Shown here in pieces: positions 22,157 through 34,060 of a stretch of 64,000 nt of DNA. Position numbers and translations under genes: made by a program. The stretch is from Taxillus chinensis (taxonomy: Eukaryota; Streptophyta; Magnoliopsida; Santalales; Loranthaceae). The notes below the pieces were generated by a model that saw only the letters and a list, made by a program, of their open reading frames with translations, searched no databases and was not told where the DNA came from. The first letter of the stretch is position 1. Each line of letters starts with the position of its first letter. The stretch lies in contig CM042090.1 in NCBI GenBank assembly GCA_023512835.1, positions 5,301,826 through 5,365,825 of the forward strand. Direction: 5' to 3'.

Positions 22157-23218
22157 GAGCATTTCTAACCCATTAGGTATAACAAAAATTATAGGTATAT
22201 TTAGCTAAAAATCATCTCCAATGCATTAGATAAATCATTAGCAAAAGTAAAAAAAAGGTAAATATAGATTTTGTTTTTGCTTTAGCTGATCCTGCCATGT
22301 CAACAAATAAAAAAATTACTGTATTGCCCTTCCTCTCTCTCCTCCTTCTGCCCGTCACCCAACCCCATCGTCGCCCATCACCCATTGTCCAACCCCAACC
22401 TCATTGCTCCCTTCTCTCGACCATCACCCACCTCCCCATTGCCCCCTTCTTCACACCGTTGCCCAAACTAGGACACGCGGGTCTCCGTCGAACATGACAG
22501 TGATGATCAAGTCCCGATGCTCAAGAATCGCCTCCAATCTCTGTCGAACATGACACCTCCCCATCGCTCCGTTCTCCCCACCATCACCCATCATCCCCTA
22601 CCTGTTCCAACCCGAATCGCTTATAGGAGCAACGGGGCTCCCCTTTAGGGGCCGATCTTGGTTTGTGTTGTTCGGGAGAAGAACAAGATTTGAAGAACGC
22701 TAGTCCGAAATGAGAGCAACGGCATGTCAACCTTGTTTGTGTTGTATGGGGGAAGGAGAAGAGGACGTACGAAGTGAGCTTGAAGAATTAATCAAGGGCC
22801 GATCTTGGTGGAGAGGTAAACCTCGGCGGCGTCGTAGACCTCATTCCTTGTCATGTCGTCGTCTTCTTCGATGGTGATCCTCAGCTACTGAGAGGAAGGG
22901 TGGTTGAGGATGTATAAGAGGGCAGTGAGGAGATGCTTGTGGATGGGGTCAGGGACCAACTCGTAGAAGGCAGAGTGGAACAGCATCACGGTGGTGGAGA
23001 GGGAGGCGTAGGCAAGAACATGGACGATGCCGATGGGTCAAAGTTCTATTTATTTAATTGATAGATTGGTTTTGTTAGGAAGGATATTTTGGGAAAAATA
23101 AAATATAAGTAAAAATATGACTAATATAGCATTGAAGCAACATTAGCTAAAATAGTACCGTAGTAAGTTAAATGTAGTTTTAGCTCACCACTTTAACTAA
23201 TGAAGATTAGATATGCTC
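22157..23218. mobile_element. MITE-like element carrying an AAA-ATPase fragment
   Basis: 1062 bp. Imperfect terminal inverted repeats start GAGCATTTCTAA on the left and GAGCATATCTAA on the right. The 3-bp duplication TTA (22154-22156, 23219-23221) fits the TWA target of the PIF/Harbinger group. The interior is GC-rich, unlike the AT-rich flanks, and includes a piece of an AAA-ATPase gene on the minus strand (22797-23037). 22297-22640 is proline-rich, C-rich low-complexity sequence. No transposase. A MULE or Helitron origin of the cargo cannot be excluded. Confidence 0.72.
22797..23037 (-). pseudogene. AAA-ATPase (BCS1-like) N-terminal fragment
   Basis: Minus-strand translation reads VLAYASLSTTVMLFHSAFYE, then ELVPDPIHKHLL, and ends with ITIEEDD and EVYDAAEVYLSTKI. 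This is the N-terminal AAA-ATPase-assoc region (membrane anchor plus the EVYDAAEVYL block) of the plant BCS1-like / AATP1 family. The catalytic Walker A and B domain is absent. One TAG stop lies in the middle (about 22889). The piece lies inside a small inverted-repeat element, so it looks captured and dead. Confidence 0.78.
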
Positions 23219-23221
23219 TTA

Positions 23222-24920
23222 ATAGCCATTTTGAGTAGCTATTTTTTCATTTTTGATATTACCATTCCCACTTCCCAACCCTCGCCCCCATGTACCCTTG
23301 CATCCCAAACTGACAGAGCTCACGTGACTGCGACGTAAATGGGTCTTATTGTATTAACCCCCGCAACAGTTAATGTTATGTTTATTTAGGTGTTTTTTGT
23401 TTTTATTTTTAAAATGTCATAATTTTTTTTTAAATAAAAAAAATATAAAATCAAAGATTGTTTTTATTTTAAGAGTCATTTAAATTGAAAATAATATTTT
23501 ATTATTTTTAATTTTTAATTTTTTATATTTGAAAATAATTATTACTTTTTTAAATAGAAAACACTACAAGCAAATATCTTTAAGTTTTTAGTTTTTCAAG
23601 AAACAACGGCTTTTAATTATTTTTTTATTTTCTATATAAATATATATATATATATATATTAAAATAGATTTTTTAATTAATTTATATATTATTATAATAA
23701 TATTTTAAACTTTTATTTTTATTTAATAATAATTTTTATAATTTAATATAAAATAAAAATAAAAGTTAGAAGAAACATGAGAGAAAAAAATTTATAATTT
23801 AATAATTATATAAAATAAATAGTATGTTTTATTATATCAAAAAAGATTATATAAATCTAATAAAAAAATTAAATATAAACTTATATTGTGAGAATATTTT
23901 ATATATCTTTTTAAAGATGCACTGTATTAGTCCTCCACAATTAAAGGCGGTGATGATGTATAGATTTTGTCTGATCTTTATGACACCACCTTCTTCTCAT
24001 GCTGACGACGTAGCCTTTTATTTTAGCATTGCTTTGTGTTGAATATCAACTCGCTGCTTTCAACCCACAAATATTCATTAAATTACTTATCGTGATTCCT
24101 ATTTCCTATTCACACCTACTGCACACATATCACCATGCAGCATCGATTATCCTTTGCTTGGTACACGCGAAAAAGGGTGGAAGTAGGAAAATTTAATTTT
24201 TCATTTCATTGCTCGGCATGTAAAAGTAATAGCACCTGTGGAAAATATAGAAAATAAAATCGATAAATGTAAAAGATAAAATTAATAATACATGTTATAA
24301 AGTTTTCTTTATTCCTTACCAATTACTTTTTTTCCACCTTCTTTGTTTTTTTTTTATCTATTTTCTTTCTATTGTTTTTTCATATGTTGTCAAGAAAAGA
24401 GTTAAAAGATGGGTCATCGAACCAAATAATTATAACATAGAAAGTGCTTATATATAAAGAGAAAGTGTACTCCAATTTATTTTTATTATGTTGCTATTTA
24501 TTTTGCGAGATGGGTCTACACATCATTATTTAATGGAGACATCAAAATAAAAAATACCAAGAGCCATACTGTTTATCTATTTTACATGCCATCTCTTGAA
24601 ATGAAAACGTCCATTTTACTTGTATGAAATTAAGAAACAAATTTTCTTTCTCATATATACTTGATATTACATAATAATATCGATATTTGATATTTCTTTT
24701 CTGATGTCTCAACATAATTGTCCAAATTTTATTTCTTTAAAAAATTCGTCCTCACTGACTGAAGCTTTTGTGCTTCTACATATGGTCATGTCTCCATCTC
24801 CATTGGCATTTATAAATCACTTGAAAATATTTTCTGAACCATAAGAGCGCAACACTGAATTATGAAAGTTTCATGGAGTCAAAAGTTTTAGGGAAGGCTG
24901 AAACTGATAACATCGTACGT
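23222..24920. other. AT-rich intergenic DNA
   Basis: No gene-like frame. 23360-23920 is a T- and A-rich stretch with an (AT)n core at 23640, similar in feel to 10005-10430. 24060-24900 is unremarkable. A 72-residue frame at 23824 is AT-driven and not credible. Confidence 0.35.
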
Positions 24921-25301
24921 CTAGGGCAAAGATTGAGCCCGTGTGACACTTGGTCACCCTGGTGGATGCTCCGAGTAAGTCATATCGATCGGGGGTACAC
25001 GTAAACCGTTTCGGCCTTTCTTAGGCTCATCAAGAGAACGACTTCAGTTCTTGACTAGTTCGTTTAGGGATGGCCAAGTCCCTTCTTCATCGTCAGGTTC
25101 GAGACTAGCAGAGTATTACCCAGATGTGACCGGGTCAGTACGTATGAACTCTGAAAGAGCTTCATTGATCTCCCACACGAACTGCCATAGAGCTTATCTT
25201 GTCTACACTAGTTACACTTTCTGCCTTGCTATTCTGCAAGTAGTGCACACCTGTGCTACTTGGCAGACGCCCGCAAGCACCATTTTGTTCGGGGCATGAC
25301 A
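24921..25301 (-). mobile_element. Solo LTR of the TGTCACGCCCC TRIM
   Basis: The reverse complement aligns with the LTRs of the TRIM at 18454-19518 over almost their whole length (TGTCATGCCCCGAAC start at 25301; GGATGCTCCGAGTAAG near the other end). There is one copy only, with no primer site or second LTR. The far end (24921-24945) is diverged and no target duplication was found. Confidence 0.78.
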
Positions 25302-25691
25302 ATATGATGTTATTTGTTTCAAAGTATCTACAACTATATATCAAATAATTATTGATATTCCTCTTCACATTCCAAATCCTACTACCATTGTAAGGACCAA
25401 CTCTCTATAGATCAACACCATCCAAAGTATAATATCATGAGCTCAAATAAATAGTTCCAAAGATTCCTTATATTCTTAGAACGATTCAAATATTTTTCAT
25501 GTGTAAAATTTTCCTACATTTTATACCATTTCGACTCTTACTTGCAATTTTGGAAACTTATGACACAAGTTATACTAAGAATTGATATCATGTTTGGTAT
25601 ACGAGAAAGGGAAGAAATCAAATTTTATTCCTTTCCCGCATTTGGTATGTGTAGAGGAAAGGAATCAACTATTACAATGGGAATCTTATAA

Positions 25692-25712
25692 CCCCCCCCC
25701 CCCCCCCCCCCC
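25692..25712 (+). repeat. Poly-C run of 21 bases
   Basis: 21 consecutive C residues inside the MITE-like element at 25587-26310. Confidence 0.95.
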
Positions 25713-25847
25713 AAATAGGAGTAAATTCATACCCTCCATCCACCAGATTTACAAAGGTTCCTTTGCATAAGTGAAACTTTTTTATTTTTTTGCCTTCACC
25801 TGTTTTGGTTGGTAAATGCTGCCGCTCCGTACATAGATATCTTTCAA

Positions 25848-26133
25848 CAGCCTGAGCGGTACAATCCCTGACCAGATGATGAGGAACCCGAGGGGCTTAT
25901 ACTAGTTGGATCTCAGCCGTAACGAGTTTTTTAGCAAAATTTCAAGAGAAATCTTAGAGCTGTCGAATATGGAGAAATTGGATTTATCTCAAAATTGTTT
26001 GTCAAACACAACACTGGAATTACAAGGGCTGAACTTCTTATCGGAGTTTAATGTATCATTCAACAATCTCCGGGGAGGGGTCCTAGCATTTGAAGGGAAT
26101 ACAAGGCTATACGATTTTCCAATGAATCGCTAG
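25848..26133 (+). pseudogene. LRR receptor-like fragment
   Basis: Plus strand: NSLSGTIPDQM, then LDLSRNEFFSKISREILELS, MEKLDLSQNCLS, LQGLNFLSEFNVSFNNLRG and FEGNTRLYDFP. These are the last leucine-rich repeats and the start of the juxtamembrane cap of a plant LRR receptor kinase or receptor-like protein, closest in feel to the PSKR/PSY1R group. The frame has a TAG near 25905 and ends at 26133 before any membrane segment or kinase. It sits in an inverted-repeat element and is presumably a captured, nonfunctional piece. Confidence 0.75.
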
Positions 26134-26310
26134 TACGACGGCAAGAATAATAACAACGATGATATATGATTGTGTGTTTGAAATTATAGGAGTTTATTAT
26201 GTTCCAAATGCGATTAAGATAATACAAATTTTCATTTTGTTTCTCATGTTAATCTCATTTCCACGATAATTCCATTCTCCTTAATATGATTTCTGTGTAT
26301 CAAACATAAC

Positions 26311-26635
26311 CTGAGTTCTTTATATCGCTTGTCAACAAGGACTCTCTCAAAGTGAGTGAAGAATTGAACGATATCGTGATCTAACTTCAAATATTTTTTA
26401 ATGCCACATTTAACTCTCACTAAGTTGGCTGCTTTTCTTCCCTATAGACCAATGGTATCTTATATGGCAATGTGCCCATTTATGCCTAACCTCAAACAAC
26501 CCTTTAAGCCATATATTTTCGTAGATGTACTTTTGAAGCATTTTCTCCCATTCATCTAAAAAGTTAGCTTATTTACCAATATTTTCCATAAAATAAACTA
26601 TCTTGCCTTTAATACCACTGTTGCATGTAGAATGC
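26311..26635. other. Intergenic DNA
   Basis: No frame or repeat recognised. Confidence 0.3.
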
Positions 26636-28710
26636 TGTCATATCCGTAATGCAATCACGCTCTTGAATTCCAAAGAACCTGAAACCAGGAATGTAACTTC
26701 CTTGCTCGCACCCGAAAGATCAAGGGATTGATGACAAGCATCAATAAAGACTACATCGCGGGTGTTGTGTCAATCATGCAAACCTATGCAGTTATACATC
26801 AAAGGTAATCCTATACTTTCACATACATCATCATACATACAATATATCAAATAGTCATATATACATTACATCACAGTAAATATGCAAATACAACACATAA
26901 GAAATACATAAACAATACAGAATAGTACATAGAAGTAGTGGGCATAGTCGTCCTTGAAAGAGAAGCTTCCACTACTCCTAGGTCGCACTTGAAAAGAGTA
27001 ACAATAAAGTAAGGGTGACCCCATTACAATACATCACCGTATTATGCAAAACAGACAAGTGTATACTACATGCTCAGTGTACTTTGCTGTGTAGTGTGCA
27101 TAATCATTAAGACGTAGCTAGTCCACATTAGGATAGCTTATCTATGATCCTCAATAGGATCCCAGCTTAGGGCACTCAACCCTAGCATTATGAGCTCAAC
27201 TGCCTAAACTAGGCCTTAGCCTGTCTTACAATAGCCTAATAACTGCCTCACCTAATAGGATATAATATCAGTTCACCGCTTATCTTAGGCCTCAGCCTGC
27301 TACAACCAACTCAAGGGTCACACCCACTCAAAGGTACCTTTGTTCAAGGGGCCATAGCTGAAATAGAGCGTTTGTCTCACACGTACTTCACATAAAATTT
27401 AAACTAATTATATCATCACTAACTAGAGGACTTATAAAATTAAATTAAACTTATTATTCAAAAAAAAATAAATAAAGAAAAGCTAATTTAGAAAATTGAG
27501 GGGTTTTGTGTGAAATTAAAATAAAATTAAATATGTAAAGAAAACTAATTAACTACGATGCAATTGATTCAACTTTTCACTTCAATTATTATTTATCATT
27601 ATTTTCTAAAAATACAATAACATATTTAAGGCCCTATAATTCAATTAAACGAGGACTCTATGATTATAATTAAATTATGAATTCATACTAGAAATCAGAC
27701 TTGAACTCGTATTAATCCTAGGAACGATTATGTTTTGCATTCGGAAGACCAAATCGAACTCCACGAATAATAATCTTCACATCTCAAAATTAATTAACTG
27801 CAACCACAAATTAATCACAATTAAATATCATGCTTTAAACAATTCACAATCACCAGCAATCGTAAATTAATTACAAAAAATTTAAAATAGGTAGATGAAT
27901 GAATTGCAAACCATAACACATAAATAAGTCATTAAGATGAAGAACAAAGATTTAAAATAATAATTGAAGTTTGAAGCTAAATCAAATACATAAAATTAAT
28001 ACATAAAAATAAGATACGAAAACGATTGCACGCCACGACCTTGCGGTTCTTCCTCTTTTCTCTATTACTATGACGGGCAGGGCAATAACTGGGGTGGTGG
28101 AGCAAAGCGACATTTAGATGTATTGGCGTTGGATGATCTCTCTCCCTTCTCTTCACGTTGGAGTTAAATAGGCAATAATTGCCTTTTCTTTATATGCCCA
28201 TGCCATTCCTTTCCATTCATGCCCAAGCCATTAATTGGAAACTCTCTCTATTCACGCCATCTTATTTCATGATGAATGGGAAGTGAAACCATGCAATTAA
28301 TAACATTCTTCACACCTAAATATATCAATTCTATGAAACTTTCTTTTATAATCTTTAATCAACACCAATTCAACCAATTAAAAACCATAGTTGAATTAAG
28401 CCAAATATATGAGAGAAACATTATACCTATTAAGCCCAACGAAATAATATTAAAATTAGTATAATCAATTTAATATTAAAAATTACAAAAATTAATATTA
28501 AATTTATAAAAATGAATAAAACAGTAAATAATTGAAATCGAAGGAATTAATTCAATAAAATATTAAATTAAAGTCAATAAATTAAAAGCAAATTTAATAA
28601 AAAATTTACAATTATCAAATTCTTCACACTTGAACTTTGTTTGTCCTCGAACAAAAGCAAATATTATTAACCAAACAAATATTATTCTATCATGCAAATT
28701 TAAACATATA

Positions 28711-29552
28711 CCCCGTGTTTGGTTGGCATGGAAAAAGGGTGAAAAATGGAATAAGCAAAGAAAATAGATAGATTTGAACTTTTCTCGCGTTTGAGAAATA
28801 TAGAAAAGGCACAATATATGGAAAATTGGTGGAAAACAAACTGGCTAACGGATAGTTTTTATTGACAACCAAAATGCTATGATTTCCTGCGGAAAATAAA
28901 CAGTAATCATTATTTGACATATCTACCCCTCCATCCAAAATGCTCGGTGCAAAAAATCATTCCAGATCCGAAACGCAGGTTCGTGACCTCTGCGAATCGC
29001 CAGAGATCTTCGCCGTCCCTGGCCTCTCTCCTTCATTGCCCTCTCACCCTTTCACCGTCGCCGGTCGCTGCCCCCACACCCCTTCGCCGTCATCGCACGT
29101 GCCCGCTCCACCTTGTTACGTCGTCCGTGCTCGCCATCGCGGTGGATCCGAACTCCATCCCCATCCCTGTCATTTGCGCTCGCCATCTCGCTCGTCGTCT
29201 GCGGTAGCGGGCCGCGCTAGATACGTGGGTTGACGACGTGATCGCAAGAAGCAAACCCCGTGTTGTTGAACTCGGTTTTTACGTTTATTACCGCAATTAT
29301 TGGGTTTGACAGCAAGTTTATTGCCGCTTTCCCGATGGATGATACTACATTTAAATGACATGGCTAAAAATGGAATTTTATAATATTCTCTTTTTGTTCA
29401 AATTTTAAATATTATTTATTTAATAAGTTTTCAATGCTTTTTCTACCTCTTCCAAACAGCCTATGGAAAATCAAATTTCCATTCATTTTCTTTCCATCTC
29501 TTTTCCACTTTAAATTTTTCCATATATTTTCTATACCTTGCCAAACAAAGGG
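28711..29552. mobile_element. MITE-like element with GC-rich cargo
   Basis: 842 bp. Ends are imperfect inverted repeats, CCCCGTGTTTGG on the left and CCCTTTGTTTGG reversed from the right, each followed by GG-rich then A-rich sequence (TGGAAAA type). The flanking triplets are ATA and ATG. The interior 28920-29330 is GC-rich, with proline- and serine-rich frames on the plus strand (up to 97 codons), unlike the AT-rich gypsy DNA around it. I do not recognise the cargo. It may be a captured 5' gene region. Confidence 0.55.
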
Positions 29553-30294
29553 ATGAAAAGAACAACTTAAGTATAATTAATTAAGTTCTAGTATGGATGT
29601 AAGTTTGTGCACTAAAATTATTTTACTTCTACACCTTCTCAATTTAAACTTTCATTCATTGCACTTAATCAAATTATATAAATATGTAGTTCTCAATCAA
29701 TCAACTTAAAAAAACATGCATAAAAATTAATATCATAATTTCTTTACACTTGAAACATCATGCCATGTACCATACCAACACTTAAAAATAAAACGAATCA
29801 GTAATACACATGATGAAACTAAACAAGATATTAGATAAATGAATTGCTATCTTTTTTTTTCTTTACAATCTGTAAAAAAAAACGTATCCTTTTTTTTTTT
29901 AATATATATTTGATAATGGTGTGGATGTACTGTAATGCTTTACAAATGGTGCATTTTATGCTCATTTCTCCTTTGATGAGTTATGCATCCCCACAAACCA
30001 TAATATTCTATCTTTTTTTCTTCTTTTCTTTAAGCACATAAGTTTAGTTCAAGATAGTCCCAATTGGCAAGCAAAACTTCAAGTGGAGGCATGAGTACTA
30101 TGTAATGATATCTAAAGTATGTGAAAATATATAACATTAACGATCAAACATATATCAAAAAATAGCTAATATCATGATTTCTACAATTTGTGCTTCTCAA
30201 ATAAGTTATAAATTCAAGTTATATCAATCAAGTATAGAAGCTAAAAATTCTAGTTGTGAACAATGTAGGTATCCATACTAGATAACTTAATTCT

Positions 30295-30781
30295 TGTTGG
30301 GTCTCTAACGTCCCATAGATCAATCCCACATCGGTTAGGGCGAACATTGAGGTCGTCCTAATGAGGAGGCTCATGTGCACCTTATCACAACGCGTTTTAA
30401 CGGGTCGCGGTCCGTTAGAAACAAATCCGTGCGGGCTGCGGCCCATGGGTGGGTGCGTGAGTGCCAAAGCGGACAATATTGTGATAGTGAGTGCCCTGGC
30501 CGAGGTCCAACAAGTGGTATCAGAGCCGGGTCCTCTAGACCGATGGTGGGATTGGGGGGAGACTGTTGGGTCTCTAACGTCCCATAGATCAATCCCACAT
30601 CGGTTAGGGCGAACATTGAGGTCGTTCTAATGAGGAGGCTCATGTGCACCTTATCACAATGCGTTTTAACGGGTCGCGGTCCGTTAGAAACAAATCCGTG
30701 CGGGCTGCGGCCCATGGGTGGGTGCGTGAGTGCCAAAGCGGATAATATTGTGATAGTGAGTGCCCTGGCCGAGGTCCAACA
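30295..30781 (+). mobile_element. Complete, very young TRIM, 487 bp
   Basis: Two 218-bp LTRs (30295-30512, 30564-30781; TGTTGGGTCTC to GTCCAACA) enclose only 51 bp. TGGTATCAGAGC (30515-30526), two bases after the first LTR, is a perfect initiator-Met tRNA primer site, and GGGGGGAGA precedes the second LTR. The target duplication ATTCT (30290-30294, 30782-30786) is perfect. The LTRs differ at only three sites, all C in the first and T in the second. No coding capacity. Confidence 0.95.
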
Positions 30782-31189
30782 ATTCTAACTACTCAAGATT
30801 ATAAATTATTATTTAAATAATACATAATCAAATAAATTGAAATTAAAACTAACATAAGCTCAAACAGTTTAAGTTCAAAACAACACAAATATTTTTTTTT
30901 CACTATATTCCCTCCCCCACACTTAAAATATGCAGTGTCCGCAATGCATTCAATACTAAGCAACAAAGGGGAAAAATTAAAGGGATTAAGAAAAAGAACC
31001 AATTTCAACTTGCAGTGATGTACATAGTTCCTCATTTATTTAGGCTTCGTCAAGAGAGAATGTGGCAGTGGGCACTAGAATGTGGCCACTTTTCCCCAAA
31101 GTATAGGGAAGATACTCAAGTGGTGGCTCCATGTCGTCCTCTGGATGCTCCATTGGGGTAACTTGTGCAAACACACCTTCTTTATTTTA

Positions 31190-31560
31190 AATTTTGAGCT
31201 CATGGAAGGTGGTTGTCATTTGGTGTAGCTAAGTCTGTATCTCGTGCATCTTCTCACTTTGCCTCTAATTGGTATTAAATAGTAGCAAGTTATTGTTGCT
31301 TTTGCAATTGCTGGATAAGGTCATCAGTAGAAAGAGTTACTTGTTGTTGCTGATATGGCCACTCTTCATGCCAATGTGGAGGCTCTTGTGGATAATTAAA
31401 ATTTAGATGGTCCTCCCACTCTTGGTAATAAGTTGGTGCAATGGGAGCTTGCTGCTAATATGGCTGGTATAGAGAAACTCCCATTGGTACTAGTTGAGTT
31501 GCTTCCAGAGTTGAGGGCATTTGTTGTAGTATTGTAGACGTTTGTGAAGAAAGGATTGTT
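31190..31560 (-). pseudogene. Gag C-terminal remnant
   Basis: The minus strand holds an open stretch around QEWEDHLNFNYPQEPPHWHE and a glutamine-rich run (YQQQQV, IQQLQKQQ), the composition of the gag tail of Athila/Tat elements. No zinc knuckle is visible. Its position between the primer site and the rest of the minus-strand element fits gag. Confidence 0.45.
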
Positions 31561-31649
31561 GGGATTAAGGTGCCTTTATATGTTATTCCCATCATGGAGT
31601 AGGTATGCTTTGTTCACTAAATTCTTGAAAGTACATCTTATCTCCTTTA

Positions 31650-32270
31650 GAAACCTAAAAAAAACTAAAAAGGAAAAAAGAAACTCTTTTTTTTTTTTTT
31701 TGGAAAAAGGAACTTTAAAAAAAGAAATTTTTAAAAAAGGAAATTAAACAAAAAATGTTAGAAAAATAAAACCTATAAAATAGGAAATATTAGAAAAAAG
31801 AAATAAAAACAAAATAAGAAACTGTTAGAAAAAGAAAAAAAAAAGAAAAGAAAAATAAAACAGGAAACTGTTAAAAAAAGGAAACCTAAAAACTAGGAAA
31901 CTGTTATAAAAAAATAATAAAAGGAAAGAAAATAAAAGAAGAATTTGTTAGAAACAAGGTAGCCTACAAAATAGGAAACAGTTAACAAATAAAAATAAAA
32001 TAAAAATAATAAACCTACAAAACAAAATAGAAAACTGATAAAAACAAATTAGGAAATTGACAAAAATAAAAGAGGAAGCCTATACAAAAAATAAAAACGG
32101 TTAGAAAAGGGAAAAGAAAGTAAAAACAAAAACTATTAAAAGAGAAAACCTACAAAAAATAGAAACAATTAGAAAAAATAAAATTTAAATTAAAACAGGA
32201 AACTATTAAAAGAAGAAACCTACAAAAAAGTAGAAACAAAAATAAAAAAAAGTTAAATCGAAATCTTACC
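31650..32270 (-). repeat. A-rich leader with degenerate repeats
   Basis: About 600 bp, strongly A-rich on the plus strand, made of loose repeats of GGAAACTGTTAAAA alternating with GAAACCTACAAAA at irregular spacing. It lies between the primer site and gag, so it is the untranslated leader of the minus-strand gypsy element. Confidence 0.6.
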
Positions 32271-32289
32271 CTCCTTGGCAACGATGCCA
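32271..32289 (-). other. Primer-binding site of the gypsy element
   Basis: The minus-strand sequence TGGCATCGTTGCCAAGGAG resembles the primer site TGGCGCCGTTGCC... of Athila/Tat elements (tRNA-Asp type, from general knowledge), with changes. It sits 11 bases from the LTR edge. Confidence 0.65.
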
Positions 32290-33829
32290 ATTTAAAATAT
32301 AGCGTTTATCGTACATGCACTTCAAATAAAATTTAAACTAAGTATAGTATAGGACTAACCTAGGTTGTTCACTAACCAGAGAACTTATAAAATTAAATTA
32401 AATTTATTCTTCAAGAAAAATAAAAAAAACTAAGTTATAATAGAATTGGGGGGTTTTGTGTGAAATTAAAATAAAATCAAATATATAAAGAAAACTAATT
32501 AACTACAGACGCAATTGATTTAACCTCTCAATTCAATTATTATTTATCATTATTTTCTAAAAATATAATAACATATTTAAGGCCCCATAATTCTATTAAA
32601 TCAAGACTCTATAATTATAATTAAATTATGAATTCTTACTAGAAATTAGACTTGAACTTGTATTAATTCTAGGAACGATTATATTTTACATTCGGAAGAC
32701 CAAATCAAACTCTACGAATAATAATCTTCACATCTCAAAATTAATTAACTATAACTGCGAATTAATCACAATTAAAAATTATACTTTAAATAATCCATAA
32801 TTAACTACAACCGCAAATTAATTACAAAGAATTTAAAATAGATAGAAGAATGAATTGCAAACCATAACACATAAATAAATCATTAAGATGAAGAACCAAG
32901 ATTTAAAATAACAATTGAAGTTTGAAGTTAAATCAAATACATAAAATTAATACATAAAAATAAGATACAGAAAAGTGTCATGCCATAGCCTTGCGGTTCA
33001 TCCTCTTTTCTCTTTTGCTGGGACGGGCAATGGGGGTAGCTTGCTGGGGTGGTGGAGCAAAGTGACGTTGAGATGTATTGGCGTTGGATGATTTCTCTCC
33101 CTTCTCTTCACGTTAGAGTTAAATAGGCAATAATTGCCTTTTCTTTATACGTCCATGCCATTCCTTTCCATTCATGCCCAAGCCATTAATTGGAAACTCT
33201 CTCTATTCACACCATCTTATTTCATGATGAATGGGAAATGGACCCATGCAATTAATAACATTCTTCACACCTAAATACATCAATTCCATGAAACTTTCTT
33301 TTATAATCTTCAATCAACACCAATTCAACCAATTAAAAACCATAGTTCAATTAACACAAATATATGAGAGAAAAATTTTACCAATTAAGCCCAACGAAAT
33401 AATATTAAAATTAGAATAATTAATTTAATATTAAAAACCACCAAAATTAATATTAAATTTATAAAAGTAAACAAAATAGTAAATAATTGAAATTGAGGAA
33501 ACTATTAGAAAAATATATTAATTCAACAAAATATTAAATTAAAGCTCGTAAATTAAATACAAATTTAATGGCAAATTTTGCAATTATAAATAGCCACTTG
33601 GGAACACAAGCTCAACTGTTAAATGTACTAGTTCAACCATTGAATACCAGTAAACAACTACCCTCTAGGCCCCTAAAAATCATAAGGACCTAAATCTATA
33701 ATCATATTCACATCATCTAACATGGTATGCCAAGAAAACACCAATATCTAGTACCCTTAAAAACAGGAGTTTCATAGCTTTAGAATAACATCACAAAAAG
33801 GAAGCGGAAAAATAGTACCTTTACTAGTC

Positions 33830-34060
33830 AGGTCGATCTATAGGTAAATCCGTAGGTTGATCTACACAAGTCAATCTACACAGATCATACAAGTCGATTC
33901 ACAGGTTAATCCACACATAATTCAACCTAGACACATCACACATGCTGATCCATAGGTCAATTTGTAGGTCAATCCACACACAAGTTTACCTACACAAGCT
34001 GATTCATTGGTCAATCTATAGGTTAATTTGTACCAAGTCGACCTACAACTAGCCCCCTTT
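33830..34060 (+). repeat. Degenerate GTCGATC-type repeats
   Basis: The motif (A/G)GTCGATC(C/T)A(C/T)AGGT(C/T)AATCC recurs six or more times at about 20-30 bp spacing. It occupies the same place in its LTR as the CGTCGACC arrays at 35380 and 55485. Confidence 0.7.

Larger units (their letters stand above)
25587..26310. mobile_element. MITE-like element carrying an LRR fragment
   Basis: About 724 bp. The ends are imperfect inverted repeats: ATCATGTTTGGTATACGAGAAA on the left and, reversed, GTTATGTTTGATACACAGAAA on the right. Between them are a 21-base poly-C run and a piece of an LRR receptor gene. No target duplication could be fixed, so exact ends are provisional. No transposase. Confidence 0.55.
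27367..33588 (-). mobile_element. Gypsy element with two LTRs, minus orientation
   Basis: Two alignable direct LTRs (27367-28617 and 32301-33588, about 1.25-1.29 kb) enclose 3.7 kb. Just inside the right LTR the minus strand carries a primer site, TGGCATCGTTGCCAAGGAG (32271-32289), the form used by Athila/Tat elements. This fixes the right LTR as the 5' one. AATAG at 27362-27366 and 33589-33593 is the likely target duplication. The interior keeps only a gag tail (31190-31560) and leader. It was later hit by a MITE (28711) and a TRIM (30295). No pol domain remains. Confidence 0.75.

Noticed and set aside
28914..29233. 97-codon proline/serine-rich frames in the MITE-like element
   Set aside because: Two frames of similar length overlap, neither matches a family that I know, and the element ends enclose them; kept as unidentified cargo, not a gene.
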